From the NCBI GenBank assembly GCA_009746045.1, contig RPFO01002162.1, positions 50,451 through 114,450 on the forward strand: 64,000 nt of DNA. Reading direction: 5' to 3'. The notes beneath the pieces were generated by a model. It was given only the letters and a program-made list of their open reading frames with translations. It was not told the DNA's origin and made no database searches. Shown here one piece after another: positions 1 through 12,200 of this stretch (its first letter is position 1; each line of letters opens with the position of its first letter). This DNA comes from Mesostigma viride (lineage: Eukaryota; Streptophyta; Mesostigmatophyceae; Mesostigmatales; Mesostigmataceae). A program made the translations under genes and the position numbers.

Positions 1-1080
1 AAATTAATGTGTAGCCTTGTTTTGTTTAAGTGGTGTATCTCACATAAGTCACGTGAACAAAATGGAACTAAGATTACGTGCACCATCTGCGAGCATAGTT
101 GTCTCACTTCATATGCACAGCTATGATGGGTACTCTTGATACATGCTTCACAAGGGCAATGCATGTAGTGGATCTCTACCGGAACTGGCGGGGGGGAGAA
201 TCAGGCATACAGGCAATGCGGACTTCTCCATGGGATATGCAGATGGTATGTCGCAGTATTACTATGTTCTTGGGACATCAACTACAACAATAAAAAGTAC
301 AACAATAAAACAGCCTAGCATTTGGGTGTGCACTTGGTTGTCTTGAAGAAGATGTCTTGAAAAAGTTGTATACAGAGTAAGGGCGAGAAACCCACAGATA
401 CATGGCATTATTCCAACAAAGTGAATTACATGGTCACACTCTAATGCAGCCAGCCAGTTCAGGATTGAGGTAGGCAGCACATGTGACTTTTATATGCTGG
501 CCGTCAGGCTAGCTAGTTATTGGCGCGCAGCACCATCAGCTCAGCTGTGGCCAAGGTAATGGAAACACAGAACATCACTTGTGAACCGAATGTAGCACAG
601 ACATGGCTGTTCACATCAGCAACGTGAGAGATGCACATGATGCCTGCAAGAAAGCCATCAAGCCACCGACATGCCAACGCAAGCCAGCAAACATGCAGCA
701 AGCACAGCAAACACCTACCACAGTGATGATATCACACCCCCAATCTGCCAATCCCTAGATAGTAGATACCTAGCTGAGGCTGCGGGTGGGGCCTGCTCAG
801 GTGTTCAAAGGCTAGGGTTGGATTCGGAAAATGTTGGGTGGTTACCTGCCAAAAATCGCCCCACATTCTGTACAGCACTTGAGTGCTCCGTGACCTCTCA
901 ACCGAGGCTTAGGTTCCATCAATAACTTGCGCCAGCAAGGCAAACAATCAAAGACAGCCACCAATGCAAGCAATACAGCTATGCAAATAACCCAGAAAAA
1001 CAAGTAGGCACAAGTCAGCGATGCAAGCCGCTTAGTCAGTCTTAATGCATGCAATGACCTCCTTGTGGCGACAACAAAGG
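1..1080. other. Intergenic stretch, no gene recognised
   Basis: Short open frames occur on both strands, but none shows a recognisable domain, good start context or conserved motif. The sequence is of mixed composition without obvious repeats until the minisatellite that follows. I see nothing I can annotate here. Confidence 0.5.
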
Positions 1081-1705
1081 GAGTCATGGCAGTCATGACA
1101 GCCATGACAGCCAAGACAGCAAGGACAGCCATGAAAGCTGAAAGCCATGACAGCAAGGACAGCCAAGACAGCACAAGGACAGCCGCAATGGCCATGACAG
1201 CCATGACAGCCATGACAGCCATGACAGCCATGACAGCCATGACAGCCATGACAACCATGACAGCCATGACAGCCATGACAGCCATGACAGCAAGGACAGC
1301 CATGAAAGCTGACAGCCATGACAGCCATGACAGCCATGACAGCCATGACAGCCATGACAGCCATGAAAGCTGAAAGCCATGACAGCCATGACAGCCATGA
1401 CAGCCATGACAGCCATGACAGCCATGACAGCCATGACAGCCATGACAGCCATGACAGCCATGACAGCCATGACAGCCATGACAGCCATGACAGCCATGAC
1501 AGCCATGACAGCCATGACAGCCATGACAGCCATGACAGCCATGACAGCCATGACAGCCATGACAGCCATGACAGCCATGACAGCCATGACAGCCATGACA
1601 GCCATGACAGCCATGACAGCCATGACAGCCATGAAAGCTGAAAGCCATGACAGCCACGACAGCCAAGACAGCACAAGGACAGCCGCAATGGCCATGGCGG
1701 CAATG
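1081..1705. repeat. 9-bp minisatellite (CATGACAGC)n with higher-order structure
   Basis: The core is tens of near-perfect CATGACAGC units. Variant blocks with the string CATGAAAGCTGAAAGC recur near 1131, 1302, 1365 and 1632. A block of about 70 bp (CATGAAAGCTGAAAGC, then a CAAGACAGCACAAGGAC string, then GCCGCAATGGCC) appears on both edges of the array (about 1130-1200 and 1630-1700), so the array is flanked by a direct duplication. Because the unit is 9 bp, five of six reading frames stay open (Met-Thr-Ala and His-Asp-Ser on plus; Ala-Val-Met, Leu-Ser-Trp and Cys-His-Gly on minus). These long open frames are by-products and not genes. Confidence 0.95.
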
Positions 1706-2997
1706 ACTGCCCAGGAGCGAACAGTAACATCATCAACACAAGTATGCAACCATAACCAACACTAACGCGTGCTTGATGGGCTCTCGCTCACCAACGCACC
1801 ATCGGGACCTGACCCAAAGCAAGTCCGGTTTTACGCGCGCTCCTACATTCATCGACCAACGATGGACAACGCGGAAGAGTCAAGACAGCTCGCAGGAAAG
1901 AAAATAACACCAGCAACCCCGCTCGCCAGTTGTATGTTACAACTGTTGCCAGCGACCCCGCTCGCCAGTTGCATCTTACACTTGTTTATGGCGAGCAGAG
2001 TCGCCCGTAAGTCGCCTGGATATCGGTCCGCCTGGCGACATAACAAGGCAATATCAATCTTTTAAGTGAAAATGAATTGGCAGATGCAGCAATGCGAAGG
2101 AACAATCGATAGTAATGGCGTCACTTGATCTACTGCATTGGAACATCCTGCCACGACAAACACGGTAAAGCTCTGGAGAAAATCCACGCTACAATGCCTC
2201 ATTTATTGGATTGCAGGTAACGCTACCTTGTCATACTCTTAGCAACAAGATATGGAAGCGTCAATCTGCGTTTAATAAACATCCTTGCCGCCCCCGTTAA
2301 TTTCCGGAATATCCCTCCCGCTATGGCTGCCGGGGGTGCCCGCTGCACTGTAACTTTGTCAGCAGCTGTCTCTGGCATAGGGTTTTAACAGCTTTTACCT
2401 GTACTTACGGCATGGCTACATTACACCTTTTGTAGTACACCTACCGACGTGAGTTGAGGCTGGAGTCTGGTTTACGCTGGTTACACAGACTTCCCGTCTG
2501 GATACGCCGCAAGGGCAGTCCACGGCATTCTTGGAGTAGCTCGCAACCAGGCGCGGCGGCGATCCCCGGTCTGATTCTGGTCCGGGGGTGAGTTTTTAAC
2601 TCATGAGTGAAAAAAATAATCTCCCCTTTGGCGACTCGGAAACCAATTCTTTGGCGAGGCCGCAACTTCACTCCGCTTTCCCCGGACGTTACACAGACGT
2701 TCACGTCTTGTCCGCGCCAAAATTTCGCACATGTTCCGTAAAGGGCGTGACGGAAACAGGAATCTGACCAAACGAATCAGATTTCGATCGGAAAAACCGC
2801 TGTCTGACCATGGTCTGACGCATCGAACTAAGAATCCCGACTGATCTGTAATAAAAAACACCTGTCTGCAATTAGTGAAACTAATCTGTAATTACCGGGC
2901 CCCAACTTGACTAATCTGAAATTTTCTATAAACTACAGTACTAATGCGGACGGTGTACCCACAGTGAGCTAGATTAATTAAACCCTGTCAATTTCTT
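1706..2997. other. Intergenic stretch with one short spaced duplication
   Basis: No credible gene is visible. A 17-bp string (ACCCCGCTCGCCAGTTG) is repeated with a 39-bp period at 1916-1932 and 1955-1971. Minus-strand open frames at 2441-2861 show no recognisable domain. Confidence 0.5.
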
Positions 2998-3102
2998 GAT
3001 ACCCTAGGCTTAGCAGGGATTAACTACTGGCTATATTTGGAATAAACGTACACCTATTTACCTGGAATTAAACCCTGTCGGTACACCGGCGCGCGAATAA
3101 AC
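2998..3102. repeat. Dispersed repeat, copy 1
   Basis: The string GATACCCTAGGCTTAGCAGG, followed by ATTAACTA and an A/T-rich block ending in AATAAA and CACCTATTTA, recurs at about 5237 and 5335. The following motif AACCCTGTCGG...ACCGGCGCG...AATAAAC recurs at about 5849-5882. These look like fragments of one old element that brackets the two TIR transposons. Family unknown. Confidence 0.6.
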
Positions 3103-3112
3103 CTGTTGTCAC

Positions 3113-3880
3113 AGGAGGGGTGACATCTCCAGGCAAAATTTCCTGGATACTAGGGGCCCGTCCCAGGGCCTGACTGCTGCGGTAAGCGCCGGCCCCTGAA
3201 TTGAAATAGGGGCTGGCGAGTAAAACGAGGGTCGGCGGCGGTGGCCCCGTATTACTGGCCCCCAATAGCGCAGCGCTACGTGGCCGAGCTGCGGCCCCAC
3301 GTGGCAAGATGCGGCACCACGTGGCAAGATGAGGCGCCACGTGGCTTGATGCCGGCATGCCTCTCCGGCGACAGGCAATTACTGGGCAAGACATACACAG
3401 TACCCTAGTAAGGTTACCATCCGAGCTACTTACGTCCCCGAACTATCTCTGTTGGATATGACCGGCGTGGGATTCCAACTAAACTGAACTGAACTGAACT
3501 GAACTGGGCAAGACATCTGCAGACTGCATGACAGTATAGCGCGGCGCGGCGTGAGGACGGATGCCGACACAGTTTTTTGTGTAGGCATCCGTAGGCCCGT
3601 ACATAGCTGGCATCCGGGGCATGGCAAGATGGGACGCCACGTGGCATGATGCGGCATGCCGCGCCTGCTGTACAATATGGGGGCCCGAAATCTAGGGCTG
3701 GCGGCTGCATAAAAATTCGGCCCCTGGAATCTCCCCTATAGGGGCCGAAAAGATGGGGGCTAGCTAGAATTGGTGCCGGTAGCTGCACGGGCCCCTAGTA
3801 TGGAAATAGGGGCCAGACATTCTGGACCGGCGGCTGCAGGATCCGGCCCCTAGTTAGCTTGGCTCAATGTCACCCCTCCT
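3113..3880. mobile_element. Non-autonomous TIR transposon, copy 1 (768 bp)
   Basis: It begins AGGAGGGGTGACAT and ends with the exact reverse complement ATGTCACCCCTCCT. It is flanked by a perfect 8-bp direct repeat, GTTGTCAC (3105-3112 and 3881-3888). The interior is rich in GGGGCC and GCCACGTGGC-type strings and encodes no recognisable transposase, so it must be moved in trans. An 8-bp duplication is typical of hAT and a few other superfamilies (P, Zisupton, Merlin-like). The terminal sequence does not clearly fit the hAT consensus, so I leave the superfamily open. Confidence 0.88.
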
Positions 3881-3908
3881 GTTGTCACTTGTCAGTTGAG
3901 TAAACTCA

Positions 3909-3956
3909 ACCGTGAAAAGATGGACGGTACAGATGAACCGTGAAAAGATGGACGGT
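3909..3956. repeat. Short tandem duplication between the two TIR transposons
   Basis: Two copies of ACCGTGAAAAGATGGACGGT lie 28 bp apart (3909-3928 and 3937-3956), next to a small palindrome GTTGAGTAAACTCAAC. The function is unknown. Confidence 0.7.
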
Positions 3957-4065
3957 GTAGTTGAGAATTGAGATGACAAATGCGCTGGCAGGCGCTGGCT
4001 GCTCACTGGCTTCGCGCATGTACAGGCTGGTTAGGCTATAGTGACCCTTATAGTGTCAGCAAGCG

Positions 4066-4350
4066 CTTCCGGAAAATTGAGAGCGAATCTGGAGAAGCTG
4101 AAAGTACATTTGCCTGGCAGTTTTTCATGACGGATGCGACTGCGAGTCGAGCGGTCGAAAATTATTTGATCTACTGTCGCTTACAGAAGTACTTTCTGAA
4201 CCAGACAGATATCTCCCAGTTTGTATCGCCTTTTTACCGTACAAGCCATCGGTTTCCTCGACCGCTCGACTCGCAGTCGCATCCGTCATGAAAAACTGCC
4301 AGGCAAATGTACTTTCAGCTTCTCCAGATTCGCTCTCAATTTTCCGGAAG
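4066..4350. mobile_element. 285-bp inverted-repeat element (MITE-like, 93-bp arms)
   Basis: The left arm 4066-4158 is the reverse complement of the right arm 4258-4350 along about 93 bp, separated by a loop of about 99 bp. The ends read CTTCCGGAAAATTGAG. The arms encode the same peptide in opposite orientations, as expected of a palindrome and not of a gene. No convincing target duplication is visible at the ends, so this may be a foldback or MITE element with eroded flanks, or a locally formed inverted duplication. Confidence 0.75.
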
Positions 4351-4380
4351 GTCAAGTTATGTCCAGGGTATGGTTAGTGG

Positions 4381-5132
4381 AGGAGGGGTGACATCTCCAG
4401 GCAATTTTTCCCGGATACTAGGGGCCCGTCCCAGGGCCTGACTGCTGCGGTAAGCGCCGGCCCCTGAATTGAATTAGGGGCTGGCGAGTAAAACGAGGGT
4501 CGGCGGCGGTGGCCCCGTATTACTGGCCCCCAATAGCGCAGCGCTACGTGGCCGAGCTGCGGCACCACGTGGCAAGATGCGGCACCACGTGGCAAGATGA
4601 GGCGCCACGTGGCTTGATGCCGTCATGCCTCTCCGGCGACAGGCAACTACTGGGCAAGACATATCACAGTACCCTAGTAAGGTTACCATCCGAGCTACTT
4701 ACGTCGCCACACTATCTCTGTTGGATATGACCGGCGTGGGATTCCAACTAAACTGAACTGAACTGAACTGAACTGGGCAAGACATCTGCAGACTGCATGA
4801 CAGTATAGCGCGGCGCGGCGTGAGGACGGATGCCGACACAGTTTTTTGTGTAGGCATCCGTAGGCCCGTACATAGCTGGCATCCGGGGCATGGCAAGATG
4901 GGACGCCACGTGGCATGATGCGGCATGCCGCGCCTGCTGTACAATATGGGGGCCCGAAATCTAGGGCTGGCGGCTGCATAAAAATTCGGCCCCTGGAATC
5001 TCCCCTATAGGGGCCGAAAAGATGGGGGCTACAGCTGCACGGGCCCCTAGTATGGAAATAGGGGCCAGACATTCTGGACCGGCGGCTGCAGGATCCGGCC
5101 CCTAGTTAGCTTGGCTCAATGTCACCCCTCCT
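4381..5132. mobile_element. Non-autonomous TIR transposon, copy 2 (752 bp)
   Basis: It is near-identical to the element at 3113-3880, with the same AGGAGGGGTGACAT termini, and differs mainly by a deletion of about 16 bp near 5030. It is flanked by its own perfect 8-bp duplication, GTTAGTGG (4373-4380 and 5133-5140). Different target duplications at the two copies show two independent insertions and not a segmental duplication. Both targets start GTT. It encodes no transposase. Confidence 0.88.
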
Positions 5133-5140
5133 GTTAGTGG

Positions 5141-6275
5141 CACAGCCATATCTGTACAGTAGTGACGACATGCGCGTGAAAATGATCATGAGGATACCTT
5201 GGCGGACATTTCTGACACTGCTGAAGTGCTGCTATCTGATACCCTAGGCTTAGCAGGTATTAACTATTGGATATATTTTGAATAAAGGAGACTTTCGCGG
5301 ACATTTCTGACTCTGCTGAAGTGCTGCTATCTGATACCCTAGGCTTAGCAGGGATTAACTATTGGATATATTAGGAATAAACCTACACCTATTTATCTGG
5401 AAGTGCTGCTATCTTACAGAAACTCTATGCGCGACACTGCTGCGACAGACGTGTCATGTTGTTGTTGTTGTTGTTGTTTCCCACGTGACTAGTATACGTA
5501 ACACGGAACCGGTACCATCTATCTAATGATCTCCCAATTTACCTGTTGTAATATTCCAACACGATATTACCCGATATTATAACCCGCAACGGCACGCCGA
5601 AATTCGGCTCGGTTTTTCCAGCTCTGGCGGACATGCGAGCTGTCTTGGCGGCCATGCGAGCAGTCTTGTAACTACATTCAGCTTTGTGCTGGCTCGGGTA
5701 AAGATCCTGCGCCCTTTCAGAATCCACAGAAGGCATAATTCCAGCTGCTTCGAGTGCCGACTACCGTTGGAGCAGCCGCATCGCAGGTGTGGCGAGTATA
5801 TATTCAACTACCATAATAAGGCAGGACCAGTCTTTGGATCCACTATTAATAACCCTGTCGGACAACCGGCGCGGAAATAAACTGAAATCAATTAATTAAG
5901 GTGTGGCGACTAGAGGTCGCCAGCGACGTGTTCATTTAATTAGAGTTGCCGATGCGGGGAAATGAAACCAGTGTCAAGCCGTGGTTGCATTATGCCTGTT
6001 AGACCCGGGAAGAACTTGCCGGGGCCGGGGCTCAAACGGGGTATACTTCGCGCAAACCTCATCAGTGCTGTAATGACCAATGTCAAAACAATGTGCCTTA
6101 GCCCTTATACGCGGGTGCGCGCAATCGGGTTCATGAACGATCCTAGCCCGGCCTCCTTGCGACGCATGCGTTGATGATCGGTATTTATTCCTGCCTTAAG
6201 TAAATGCATGGTGTACATTGGTCTTCGAGGCGGTGTGGTCTTTACTAGTCACTGGCAGTTACTTCCCTCAGCGCC
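5141..6275. other. 5' flank of the kinase gene
   Basis: It contains two more copies of the dispersed GATACCCTAGG repeat (about 5237-5290 and 5334-5400), a short (GTT)n microsatellite at about 5457-5477, and the AACCCTGTCGG motif at 5849. No separate gene is recognisable. The core promoter of the downstream kinase should lie in the last few hundred bases, but I see no box I would defend. Confidence 0.5.
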
Positions 6276-9200
6276 ATGGAGACCAGTGGCGTCATTGTTG
6301 AGCTTCCTGAAAGTACCGCAGACAATCATCAAGGTGATCTACGCATGCCGGCGACAAGGACGTTATCCGATATTATGCCATCCCCAATGTCATCCGTTAT
6401 GGCTTACCATATGCCACTGGCAGAGTCGCCCTGGGGAGAATCTGATACGATGGCACCAATGGCCTCCTCTGTGGAACCTGCCAGCCCGTCAAGAAGAACT
6501 TTTGCCGAGGTGGCACACCTGGTAGTCATGACGAATAGGTTTGCCGCAAGATTCCGTACACTTCGGGACATGGTGTCCCCGGACTGCTATGTCCAGCTGG
6601 AGGACATGCAGAATTTGGGGCGCCTTGGTGAGGGTGCTTTTGCGACGGTGGATCAATACAGGATGAAATCGGGTGAGGGGCCGGCCATGGCGGTGAAGAA
6701 GTTGAGATTGGAATTTCTTGCCGGTGGCCCAGAATTGCGAGATTTCGCACAGGTAAGCTTCTCCCTGCCCTTGGCACTAAGAAGGTGTTTCTTCACTGAT
6801 CATGGTTAGACTGCAGGGCTGTCATGGCCCCACGCCACCAGCCTTCGCTGTGGCCAGAGGCAAACCAGTGAATGCCCCATGCAGCTTTTTCCAAATCGCT
6901 GTGTTGATTGTATGCTTTCTTCTGTGTTGAGGCGGCGTATTTCATGGGCTCCCCTCCTATAATATGCCATCCTCCTCCTAGAAAAAAATCCAACTGCTGG
7001 TGAATTAAGGGGACTGCCCGGTGCCCCCCATCATCTGCGTAGTACCAATTTTGCCGCTCCTTTCGTTCACAACTGTTGGTGGGCCACGACAACCTAAATC
7101 CTGTGTTTGTAGCTAGGCATCCATGCACTAGAGCGCGCCACTTGGCAACTATTAGACCAGCCCTCATGGAGGGAAGGTGCCCACCTGCAAGCATACTTGC
7201 TGCAGACAAGGAGGAGGAAGCGCACAAGGGGTTAATGCAGCACTGGCACCTGGCAGTGTTGTATCGCAACACACAGGCATGCTTGCGCGCCACGTGGCAT
7301 GTGCCCCGTTAGAGGGCAGTGCCATTGGTGAAATAGGAATTGCGTGATTGAAGCAGTCACCCCCATCAATGCATGGGAATCTGTGCCCCGGGCATTTGTG
7401 GGTGGTGGCTTTGATCTTCACACACTAATCCCCTTTCCGTTCCTTCCCTTTCAGTTTGCTTCCATTTGCATCTTAATTCCCCCCGCCACTGCCACTGCCA
7501 CTGCCACTGCCACTGCCACTGCCACTGCCACTGCCACTGCCACTGCCACTGCCACTGCCATTTCTTCTGCTTTCTCACCTTCTCTTCTCCCCCCCTCCCC
7601 TGGATGATCATATCACTTGGTTGGGGGTCATGGCTATGACGCTATCATCTCGCACATTCAAACTCCCATGTCAGTCGTGAGCCCTGTTCCATTTCGCCTT
7701 CCACGTCTTGGCCTGACGCAACCTGTGACACATGTCCGCCTTGTGTGCTGTACACCCGCAGGAGGTGGCACTCATGAAGAAGCTGAAGCACAAGAACATC
7801 TGCCGCTTCCTTGGCGTGGGAGAGTACGCGGAGGATGGCTACATGCCCCGGTTTGTGTGCATGGAGATGCTGCCAGGGGGGTCCCTGGGCTCCCTGATCC
7901 AGAGGAACAGGGTCACGGTAGCGCAGGCGTTTCGATACGCGCGCGACATCGCGTGCGGCCTGGCCTACCTGCACGAATCCATCCCGCCCGTCATGCACCG
8001 AGACATCAAGCTGGATGTGGGTGCTCAATTACTCCTTGTTGCAAGCATGTGGTGGTTGCTGGTTCTCTTGATCTTGCATAATTTCTGCGCATTTTAAGAT
8101 TTCCATTGCCACCACATACGCAGCGTTCATGTCACGACCCACCCATTGGGCTATCAAAGATGAATAGCCTGTCAGTAAAGGATGTAATACTAGTATTCCT
8201 GTAGTTATATATTGGAGCTTATGGGCCCCACCCATGCCCAGACCTGAACTGTTGTGTTGTACTGTGGCAGATGGCATCCTACCACGGTCTTGAGGGAGGG
8301 AGGGAGGGAGGGAGGGAGGGAGGGAGGGAGGGAGGGAGGGAGGGAGGGAGGGATCAGGGAGGGAGGGAGGGAGGGAGGGAGGGAGGGAGGGAGGGAGGGA
8401 GGGAGGGAGGGAGGGAGGGAGGGAGGGAGGGAGGGAGGGAGGGAGCTAGGGAGGGAGGGAGGGAGGGAGGGAGGGAGGGAGGGAGGGAGGGAGGGAGGGA
8501 GGAGGAGGGAGGGAGGGAGGGAGGGAGGGAGGGAGGGAGGGAGGGAGGGAGGGAGGGAGGGAGGGAGGGAGGGAGGGAGGGAGGGAGGGAGGGAGGAGGA
8601 GGGAGGGAGGGAGGGAGGGGGGGGGGGAGGGAGGGAGGGAGGGGGGGAGGGAGGGAGGGAGGGAGGGAGGGAGGGAGGGAGGGAGGGAGGGAGGAGGGAG
8701 GGAGGGAGGGAGGGAGGGAGGGAGGAGGGAGGGAGGGAGGGAGGGAGGGAGGGAGGGAGGGAGGGAGGGAGGGAGGGAGGGAGGGAGGGAGGGAGGGAGG
8801 GAGGGAGGGAGGGAGGGAGGGAGGAGGGCACGGACGCAGTAATCCAGTGTGAGGTGGCAACAAGGAGGATGGAGAGATGAAAAGGTGTGAACTTGGATAT
8901 GCTCTGGAGACCGCGGCGAATCGACGGTGCATACTGCTTGCAGCTGCTGGCCGCCCGCCTACCTTCCCTCCCGCCTTCTCTCCTGCCTTCTCTCCTGCCT
9001 TCGGGACCACGTGACCGCCTGACCACCTGACCACCTGACCACCTGACCACCTGACCACCTGACCACCTGACCACCTGACCACCTGACCACCTGACCACCT
9101 GACCACCTGACCACCTGACCACCTGACCACCTGACCACCTGACCACCTGACCACCTGACCACCTGACCACCTGACCACCTGACCACCTGACAACCTGACT

Positions 9201-12200
9201 GACCACCTGACCACCTAGTGACCACATGATCACCTGACCACTTGACCACCTGACCATTTGCTCACCCACCCGCCCACCCTCCCATCCACCTACACTCACG
9301 CACATGCGGTACATCGCTCGCGCCCACCCGCTCATGCAAGCGGCGCAGAACATTTTGATCGACGCCGAGGGGGTGGCCAAGATCACCGACTTTGGCCTAG
9401 GCAAGCTGGTTCACCGCGCGCTGGAGCGTCGCGCGCTCGCGAAAAGCTTTTTCACCAACACCGGGCGCGCAAGCCGCCGCAGGAGCCGCCTCAGCCCTGG
9501 TGACGACGCCAGCTTCAGCAACTCAAAGGGCAGCGGTTCTTACAGCGGGCAGGGTCTCCCAGGCCGCTCCGGCTCAGAGCTCAGCGAGAGGAGCTTCCGG
9601 TCGAGCAGCAAGTGGTCGCTGGATAACAGCCGCAACAAGCTCACTAGGATATTCTCACAAAGGTGGGTGGCAGCATGTGAGGTTGGGTGATGGCACCGCT
9701 TTCGCAGGGTACCTGTGCCCAGCCGTGTGCCTGCCGTTGTGGGCAAGGGGAAATGGATGATAGCGCAAGCTCAAGGGTCTGCTTGTTTTAACCCCTGCAC
9801 CATCCGTCGGGCAAGGGGGCCGGTCTTTTCTTCCTTGGCAGCTGGATGGAGCGGTATCCCACACGGCGCATGGTGACTGGTTTTCGCATCCTGCTGCGAT
9901 GGGGGGGCTCCGACGTCATGTCTCCAGATTGTTTGCGGTTCATTACCATTGGCGCAGGGGAGGGCACGGATCTCCCTTGCCTAGGGAGTTAGTGCAGGCT
10001 GAGAACTGGGAAACTCAGTGCACGCAGACAATGCCAAATGGCTTGTGTGGAAACGACGAGATGTCCACCTTGGCATTAGGATAGAATGGCACATATACCG
10101 CTGGTCAGCCGTCACTTGCGGCTGACCAGACTTTGCGTAAGTTAAGCCTAACTTACTGATCCTGGACGGACTAGCCTATCAGTTACAACCTGATCTAGTC
10201 AGTCCTAACATGACAACTACAGTCCCGGTACTGTGGTACCGGCTCAACACATACTGAGTCTAGCCACGTGTCCATGCCACGACTGCTCTAGTCCAGCACC
10301 GTCCCAGTACCCAATTGGGCGCCGGCGGTGCTGGCACGTGTCCACTCAGGCTACAGGCGGGAGACTTAGACTAACTCCCAATTTAAGTTTTCTTTGGGTT
10401 TCAACAGAAACACACATAGCCATCAAATGGACGCAGCCATTCCCAATGCCTTAGAAAAACTGTCAGATAACCTACTAGGACCCGGGCCAAGGTCACCTCA
10501 CACATGTACAAGAGATGCATTAAAAAAGGCCCCATGTCTCAAGCATGGTTTCTTAACCCCTAAACCGTCCTCGTGCCGATTTTCGACCACGAGTTTTACT
10601 CATGACTGGAATTCGGCATGAGTTTGTGCGCCCTGTAGAAATCTCGCGGGAAGGTTTTCGCGGGTAAAAATAGGACCGTTGGAAAGGTCTAGATTCACTC
10701 TATCCGTAGCACTCTTGAAAGACTGTATCTGACCACCGGACCAGGGTGAAAACCCTGGTCAAAGCTGACAGGGTACCCTAAACTGGTGACTCAAAATAGT
10801 CATAAGATATTTTGAGCATTATCTTGTGGGTCCCTGGGTGAAACAAGACATGGAAGTGCTTGGATGTAGTGCTTGGGTACACTTACAGTCCCCCCTGAAA
10901 TACTAGGGTGAAATCCAAGGTATACGTGGTCCATCATGCATTGGTTGTGAAGTTTATACTCGCGACCCGCGCGCAGCTGTCTCCAAGCATATGCGGCAGT
11001 GGTTATGGTGAATATTGGTGGCACACAGGTTGAAATATGCGTTAACATGCATGTTTGCCAATATTCCATGCTTACCTATCATGTCCAGGTTCAAAACTGC
11101 ACTAGAATGCTTGTTCTAGCCCCCCCTAAACTGGTGACTCAAATGAGTCACCAGTTATTTTTAGCTCCATCTGGTGGGCCCCTGGGGCAGTTACAATTTT
11201 TAGTGCTAGTATCCCATCCTAACTAGTAAATCTATCTACAAAACCAACCCCAGGGGCAACTTATTGAGAAAAGTGGTCTATCATGCATTGTAAGTGGGTC
11301 ACCGCGCACACTCACCGTACCCCCCTGAGGGGGTGCTATTAATAGAGCAGGGGGGCTAGTACTGGGACCACCCACTATACTCCCAGGTGGGCCCTCATAT
11401 GGGGATGCTTGGTTCCCAGCATGGTCTAGAAATAATAATTAGGCTGAATGGGGGCACCTGTGGCGTACTATGAAACTGGTGACTCACCTTAGGCACGAGT
11501 GCGAGACGGTGGAGGGGTTAACTGAGTGAGATGGGTGCTCAAGGCCCCAGCATGTCATGGTCATCCAAACATGGTGTCCCAAAAAATTTATTCAATAAAT
11601 AACACATTCATCACGTCCCAACTTTCTAGACCAGTGCTTCACACTGTCAGAAAACTACCCAGCTGCCACTGCAGCCTTTCAGCTGCAGTATTAGGCAGGG
11701 GGTCATGGGCTAACATGTACAACGTGCCAGTCACTTCAGACTGTAACCAGGGTTCATCAACCCATACAAGACCTGGTACTGTTGTCCTGCTGCCTGTGGC
11801 ACCTTGGTCAGTGCGTCTGCAGCATTGTCTTTGTCCTTGACGTGGGCTTTAGACTCCAGGTACTTGCATTCCTGTTTTAGCACAATCCAATCCAGGTCCG
11901 AGTGAACAGCCAAAGGATTGGCAAGGAAAGAGATGATAGATTGAGAGTCAGTCAGCAAATGTGCTTTCACTCCTGCAGAGCTACCAGCCTGGTGTTGAAG
12001 CCAGACCAGCAAGTGATTGATACCTTGCATGCAAGACAGAAGATACCACAGCCCTGCATTCAGCTACATTGCTACTCACAGCTTTCCTCTTGTGCAATCT
12101 ACTGAACCAGGAGACTAGTGACTTCTTCCCACCTTGGTTATGCAGGAAAAACAATCCAGCCTCTCTGGCTTGAACCTTGGTAACTACCCTGGACTCCATT

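Noticed and set aside
842-1765. Long open frames with Leu-Ser-Trp, Ala-Val-Met, Cys-His-Gly, Met-Thr-Ala or His-Asp-Ser repeats
   Set aside because: They arise mechanically because the 9-bp unit lacks stops in five frames; there is no start context or non-repeat domain.
3068-3788. Minus-strand open frames of 80-120 codons (and copies at 4374-5072)
   Set aside because: They occur in both copies only because they lie inside the duplicated TIR element; they show no transposase motif and one is built from GCCACGTGGC repeats.
3980-4355. Two opposing frames encoding the same peptide
   Set aside because: A consequence of the 93-bp inverted repeat; not a duplicated gene.
9011-9255. Possible CRISPR-like repeats
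   Set aside because: The units are contiguous 8-bp tandem repeats without unique spacers, in a eukaryotic intron. The same applies to 1081-1705 and 61067-61166.
8205-9404. Long minus- and plus-strand frames of poly Ser-Leu-Pro-Pro or Arg-Glu-Gly-Gly and Val-Arg-Trp-Ser-Gly-Gly-Gln
   Set aside because: Translations of the GGGA and GACCACCT arrays within a kinase intron, not genes.
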